This document shows, piece by piece, positions 59,959-64,000 of a stretch of 64,000 nucleotides of DNA. Both the position numbers and the translations under genes were made by a program. The first letter of the stretch is position 1, and every line of letters begins with the position of its first letter. The DNA comes from Spinacia oleracea (taxonomy: Eukaryota; Streptophyta; Magnoliopsida; Caryophyllales; Amaranthaceae), in NCBI RefSeq assembly GCF_020520425.1, contig NC_079492.1:116223157-116287156 (forward strand), read 5' to 3'. The notes below the pieces were generated by a model. It worked only from the letters and a program-made list of their open reading frames with translations, made no database searches and was not told where the DNA came from.

Positions 59959-61763
59959 ATGTCGATTCCTCCTTTCTCCCTCCAACGAGTTGTTAGGCGC
60001 TGGCTTAGAGCCCTTAATTCCACAGAAAAGGTTTTGCTGAAAGGATACCACTTAGAGGCACTTTTAGGCTTACAACAAATTAACATTGATTATAACTTTC
60101 TGTGTGCCGCCCTAAACTTTTGGGATTTTGATCACCATGTTTTTGTTTTTCGGAGCAATGAGGTATGCCCTTTGCCAGATGAATTTGCCGCAATCCTGGG
60201 TTATCCTACCAATGCTACTCCTGCTACCCCTGGCACTGTTGAAGAGGGTAAAACAACTATAGGGGCTTTCCTAGGACTAGATGATGACACGCTTGCTGAG
60301 ATCATTGTGGGTGATAAGGTTAATTTGGCGAAGCTTGCAAAACATCACTTTAGGCCTAGTAAAAACATGACTGAACAGAAATTGAATATCCGGGCACTTG
60401 TATTCTTCTTGTTGAACCACTATTTATTGTCGAATAACAATGGTGAGTTTGGTGACATAAGGTTGATTCCCCTGATTAGTCAGATGGAGAGTTGCTATTC
60501 CATTATGCCGTTGATTGTTGCCGAGACTTTATTGGGTGCGGATGAGTTAAAGAAGGATGCCAAGTCTGAAAATTTTAAGGGGATCCCCCTATTGCTGCAG
60601 GTAATTGATCGTTTATTTGTGCGCATAAAATTATTTTTTCTTTTCCTTTGCCTCTGCCTGGAGCTGATTTTCAACGCCCAGGGCTGGGCGTCGGAATTTC
60701 TGGCGCCTGGTCCTGGGCGTTGAAAATGCGTCCCAGGCCTTATTATTTTTCTGATCGTACCCATTTGTTTTCGCAGACTTGGCTCATGGAACGACTTAGG
60801 CTTCTAGAAGCTCCTGCCGATCCTAAACATTATCGCCCTATAGCCTTAGGCAACCGAAAGTATTTGCACCAAGGCCAGGACGAGGCCGAATGGGCCTCAT
60901 ATTTTACTCATGGCATATGCTCTATTAAGTGGGTGGTACCGTGGTGGGGTTTGACTAATATGACGGGGGGTTCCGAGACGTTAGTTCATGTTTCTTTGTT
61001 GGGATTATCTCGGCCTGTTTACATCTTTCCTTACCGAGTCATGCGACAATACGGCTTAAGGCAGACTATCCCATTTGCTGATACGGTACCACCTAAAGTA
61101 GTGGTCTTTTCACGAGCACGGGTTCAAGCGTGGGCTAAGTATTATGGTGGCCTCCCGCGTTGGACCGTGACTACAAATGGCTTTGTGGGTCTTTCCGAGA
61201 ATTAGAAGTTGTGGATGAGTTCCGATGATAAGGCTGTGAGAACTAAGGCTCGAAATGAAGAGCCGGCTGAACTTTTGATACCTCGAGGTAGGGCTAAGTA
61301 TGAAAACCGTAATCCTGCTAACCCTCGCGAAAATGGCATTAAGATTGTGAAAGCTCGTCCTGATCGAAAGCGAAAGGAAATTCCTCCTCGTTCCAGTTCT
61401 AGGCCTAAAAAGGTACCTAACATGAAGGGGCCTGCTGTTCCCAAAAGAAATGCAAGCTCTCGCGGAGATCGTCGCCGGAATAATGTATGGGTTAGGAAAG
61501 TTCAGCCCCCAGTAGAACTAGTGGCTGATCGAATTGATGTCGATAATTCTTCCCCTATTATTGTTTGTGCCCTTGAGGCTGAGCGGGCTATGGCTGTTCA
61601 AACTGAAAATGTTTCTGAGGCCTTGGCATCCTTGGAAGTTAGTGTCAAGGAGCCTGTTCTTATGGAGATTGATATAGGGGCAGCGTAGAAGCCTGTGGAG
61701 GTGGACCCTGCGAACATTGCCCTCTACAAAACTTTGTTTGATGATCCGGAAGAACTCGAGTAG
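59959..61763 (+). pseudogene. Antisense ORF of the retroelement, plant-mobile-domain-like, with two in-frame stops
   Basis: On plus, opposite to the element's sense, between the pol position and the LTR. Exon 1 is 59959-60600 (214 codons, MSIPPFSLQRVVRRWLRAL). An intron 60601-60776 (GTAATT..TTCGCAG) follows. Exon 2 from 60777 continues in phase (TWLMERLRLLEAP). Family-type signatures are NFWDFDHHVFVF with EVCPLPDEFAAILGYP near residues 53-80, and KHYRPIALGNRKYL in exon 2. I associate these with the plant mobile domain/DUF7745 group of transposon-linked proteins, from memory. TAG stops at 61203 and 61686 break the frame, yet it stays in register through a basic tail to a final TAG at 61761. 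Extra antisense ORFs are described in Tat-lineage elements. Function unknown. Confidence 0.75.
60666..60727. repeat. Double GC palindrome, copy 9, inside the antisense-ORF intron
   Basis: TTTTCAACGCCCAGGGCTGG, GCGTCGGAATTTCTGGCGCC, TGGTCCTGGGCGTTGAAAAT. Lies wholly within 60601-60776, so splicing would remove it from the message. Confidence 0.85.
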
Positions 61764-62344
61764 TGTAGTTCTTGTTAGGGTGTAGGTGCCCTTTATTTAT
61801 TTCAGTTGTGTTTGTTTTTCATTCCTTAGCACTTTTGTTTTCCTTCTTATTTATTTTTAAATATTAATAAAGGCGTGATTTTATTTTTCTTTTTTTTTCT
61901 TTTCCCATGTTTTTTGTTTACTCATTCTCAACACTTATGCACATTATATTATTATTTGATTGGACCGAATCCATAAATAGGATTGCCTACGTATCCTTGT
62001 TAAATAACTTTAACTTAGAATCAGGTCGCGCGTAGTTCTAGCTAGAATGAATTCTAGGATGCCGAATTTGATAAGTATGTTCTGGGATGGAAACATATTA
62101 TTTGAAACGGTAGAATAGGCGAAGTTTATTTTAATCTGCTGCTTTGCCGTAAGTCGAAATTTGCTTTATGATTTTTTGTTGAGTACATGTATTTTGCGCA
62201 TCGTTTTTTTTCATGTGTTTCTTTTTGTGGTATGTATATCTGAATACGTGAACACGTGTTGTACCCCCCAAGTGTTTGTTATTTTTCCGTGTATGTGCGG
62301 ATAAAATGACGAGCACTTCTGGGTAAACTTTGGCAAGCAGAGAG

Positions 62345-62404
62345 TTTCAACGCCCAGACTGGGGCGTTAATGATATCGGCGCCCAGCTCTGGGCGCTGAA
62401 AATG
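62345..62404. repeat. Double GC palindrome, copy 10
   Basis: TTTCAACGCCCAGACTGGGG, CGTTAATGATATCGGCGCCC, AGCTCTGGGCGCTGAAAAT. Between the antisense ORF and the protease relic; reverse counterpart of copy 3. Confidence 0.85.
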
Positions 62405-63112
62405 ATTTCCGGGGTGATTTTTGGCGTGTTGCTTCTTTTCTTTCACATGTTTCTTGCTTTTATTTCTTTTTCTTTGTTTTGTTTTACTTTTTATTCGTCA
62501 GAAGTCAATTTTGACACTATTTCGGAAGCTTTTCGGACTGTTAGCGTGAGATGCATTTTCGTCCGGATTAATTTTTTCTATTCGTGACTCAAAACGGCTT
62601 TGAAAATGGAGTTAGGGTGCGAAAGATGTGAAGATCTTTGTGTAGGCCTTTTGGGTGGGTCGAGGTGCGTGTTGCTAATGATGTGGATAATGGGGTTATG
62701 TTTTGTTTTTTTCTTTTTTTGAGCAACATTTGCATTGTTTGGATTTGATTTCTTTTGGGTTTCTTTGGGTCGCACGGGCTTGACCCTTACGTCTTGGAAA
62801 TATGGAGGGGATAGTATGGTTTATTTTGTGGACTTCGGGAATTGGTTTCGATGTCACGATTCAAGACCGAGTGGGCCTTGTTATTGGGCCTAGAGTGGGC
62901 CACTTCCTTTGCAAGTATGATCAGTGTTTATTTAATGTTAGAATAAAAGTTTTTAGGAGAAATTTTACGCCTTTATTAATTTGGAAAGTAAGGAAAACAC
63001 ACTGAAATAAATTAGCCTATATTCTAAGGGGTCTTAGGACCATCTCTAGAGTTTTATTTTTTCTATCATCTAAAGAACTACTAGGCGTTTTTGCTAAAGT
63101 GCTCTCTATGGC

Positions 63113-64000
63113 TCAAGCCTTAGGTTTAGTCTCGTAGAACTTTGGTCCTTCGCCTGTACTCATCTTGAATTCTATTCCCTTTGCATTGACCCACTGATAT
63201 GTCTTCACCCATCCGTTCTCGGTCTCTTCTGGTGTTGATGTAGGAGTGATTAACCGGGTTGGATTGAAACCTTCATCTTGCAGGGCTAGGGTGGTTATTA
63301 CAGTCTCGTCCTCCATAGGCCTCGATTCGTTAAACAATGTCCATAGAGCTTGGTTGTCTAATATTTCAGATGTTTCAGTCTTGGTGAGGTGGAGTGCCTC
63401 ATCCATCGTATGACAGTCATGGAAAATCTCAAATCCGGATTTTAGCAGGCCATTCTGAACAAAGGGTTCAGGGAAGTCGCAGCATGGGTGTTCTTCTCCT
63501 TCTCGGACAAACATACCGTTAAGGGTTCTTTGGTATGGGGGAAGAAGGGTGGCTTATTTTGTCTTGGCTGGCTTAAGGCGTAGCCTAGACAAGTGGTCAG
63601 CAATATCTTCCTCCGTTGGTGTATAGCCTAGACCAAAGGGAGTAGTTTTGTTGGGTGGGGGATGGAACATGTTGTTCTTCTTCCTTATGCCCAATGGAGT
63701 TCCCGGGAAATAGCCTTGAGCTAGCAATATTTTAGGGATGACCTGGGACGCTCGCGGATCTAGAAATGCTAAATTGTAGTCCTCAATGACTTGGATGACT
63801 TCATCCACTTGAAAACCGTAAAGGTCTTTTGCAGCATCGGTTGTTCCGACCATAGTACAACTGACGTCGAGAGGAGGGGTGCGTATTTCCAGAATTACCC
63901 CGTTATGGTTAAGTTTAACCATCTGGTGTAAGGTAGAAGCCACACCTCCTAAGTCATGGAGCCAAGGGCGCCCTAAGAGGAGGTTGAAAGTGGGCTTGAT
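63113..64000 (-). pseudogene. Gag-pol fragment: C-terminal end of the retropepsin and following linker
   Basis: The frame enters from the right edge with FNLLLGRPWLHDLGG, then ASTLHQMVKL. This is the conserved end of the aspartic protease domain in Ty3/gypsy (Tat/Ogre) polyproteins; the DTGA active site would lie outside the window. It continues as a proline-rich linker, is stopped in frame by TAA at 63554-63556, and goes on in the same frame to a stop at 63113 (..KFYETKPKA). No reverse transcriptase follows, so the polyprotein is truncated at the protease. Confidence 0.8.

Larger units (their letters stand above)
57971..64000 (-). mobile_element. Interior of the minus-strand Tat/Ogre-type element, running off the window
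   Basis: From right to left on the minus strand it shows a protease-end fragment (64000-63113), about 1.3 kb of AT-rich non-coding DNA with a palindrome module, an antisense ORF (61763-59959), tandem repeats, and the polypurine tract. Reverse transcriptase, RNase H and integrase, which should follow the protease, are absent. This is a deletion derivative that kept gag-protease sequence and the extra antisense gene. Confidence 0.8.

Noticed and set aside
62330..62587. 85-codon plus-strand frame near the palindrome copy at 62345
   Set aside because: Its N-terminal residues are translated palindrome and the remainder is Phe/Leu-rich AT-rich DNA; no domain seen.

Overview
The window looks like a nuclear segment of a core eudicot plant. 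Genes are split by AT-rich GT-AG introns, proteins match well-known plant families, and the space between genes is full of plant transposons. The retrotransposon repertoire, with very large Tat/Ogre-type elements, would suit Caryophyllales (spinach/beet/quinoa relatives), but I cannot fix the species. All assignments come from reading the sequence and from memory of the families; no search was run.

Layout. 1-6633: a minus-strand Ty3/gypsy element of chromovirus (Tekay/Del) type. Its LTRs are very long (2.9 kb) and near-identical, and a 3.1 kb interior keeps only a gag zinc-knuckle relic. 6765-7912: a hAT-type element made of GGGTC-like repeats with a Stowaway MITE nested in it. 9049-41179: a gene island with four genes I could model exon by exon: an OVATE family protein (+), a WNK4-like kinase (-, 7 exons), a UDP-xylose transporter (-, 7 exons) and a nardilysin-like M16 metallopeptidase (-, 19 exons, 14 kb). 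Between and inside them sit a MULE with about 145 bp inverted repeats, two PIF/Harbinger-like elements, a poly(A)-type retroposon, microsatellites and a decayed LTR-like block. 41653-42209: a second hAT-type element built from a perfect palindrome. 42335-64000: a nest of Tat/Ogre-type retrotransposons. A young, apparently non-coding plus-strand element (42365-53206) lies inside a CACTA transposon. A rearranged minus-strand relative (55446 to beyond the right edge) keeps a protease fragment and an antisense, intron-containing ORF of plant-mobile-domain type.

How the parts work together. The three minus-strand genes and the OFP are independent housekeeping or developmental genes. From memory, OFP4, nardilysin and UXT3 are near neighbours on Arabidopsis chromosome 1, so the island may be an ancient syntenic block into which transposons settled. 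The most unusual signal is a roughly 60 bp GC-rich double palindrome (core CGCCCAG..CTGGGCG). It recurs ten times across the two Tat/Ogre-type elements: once in each of three LTRs, several times in the interiors, and once inside the intron of the antisense ORF. I know of no name or function for it.
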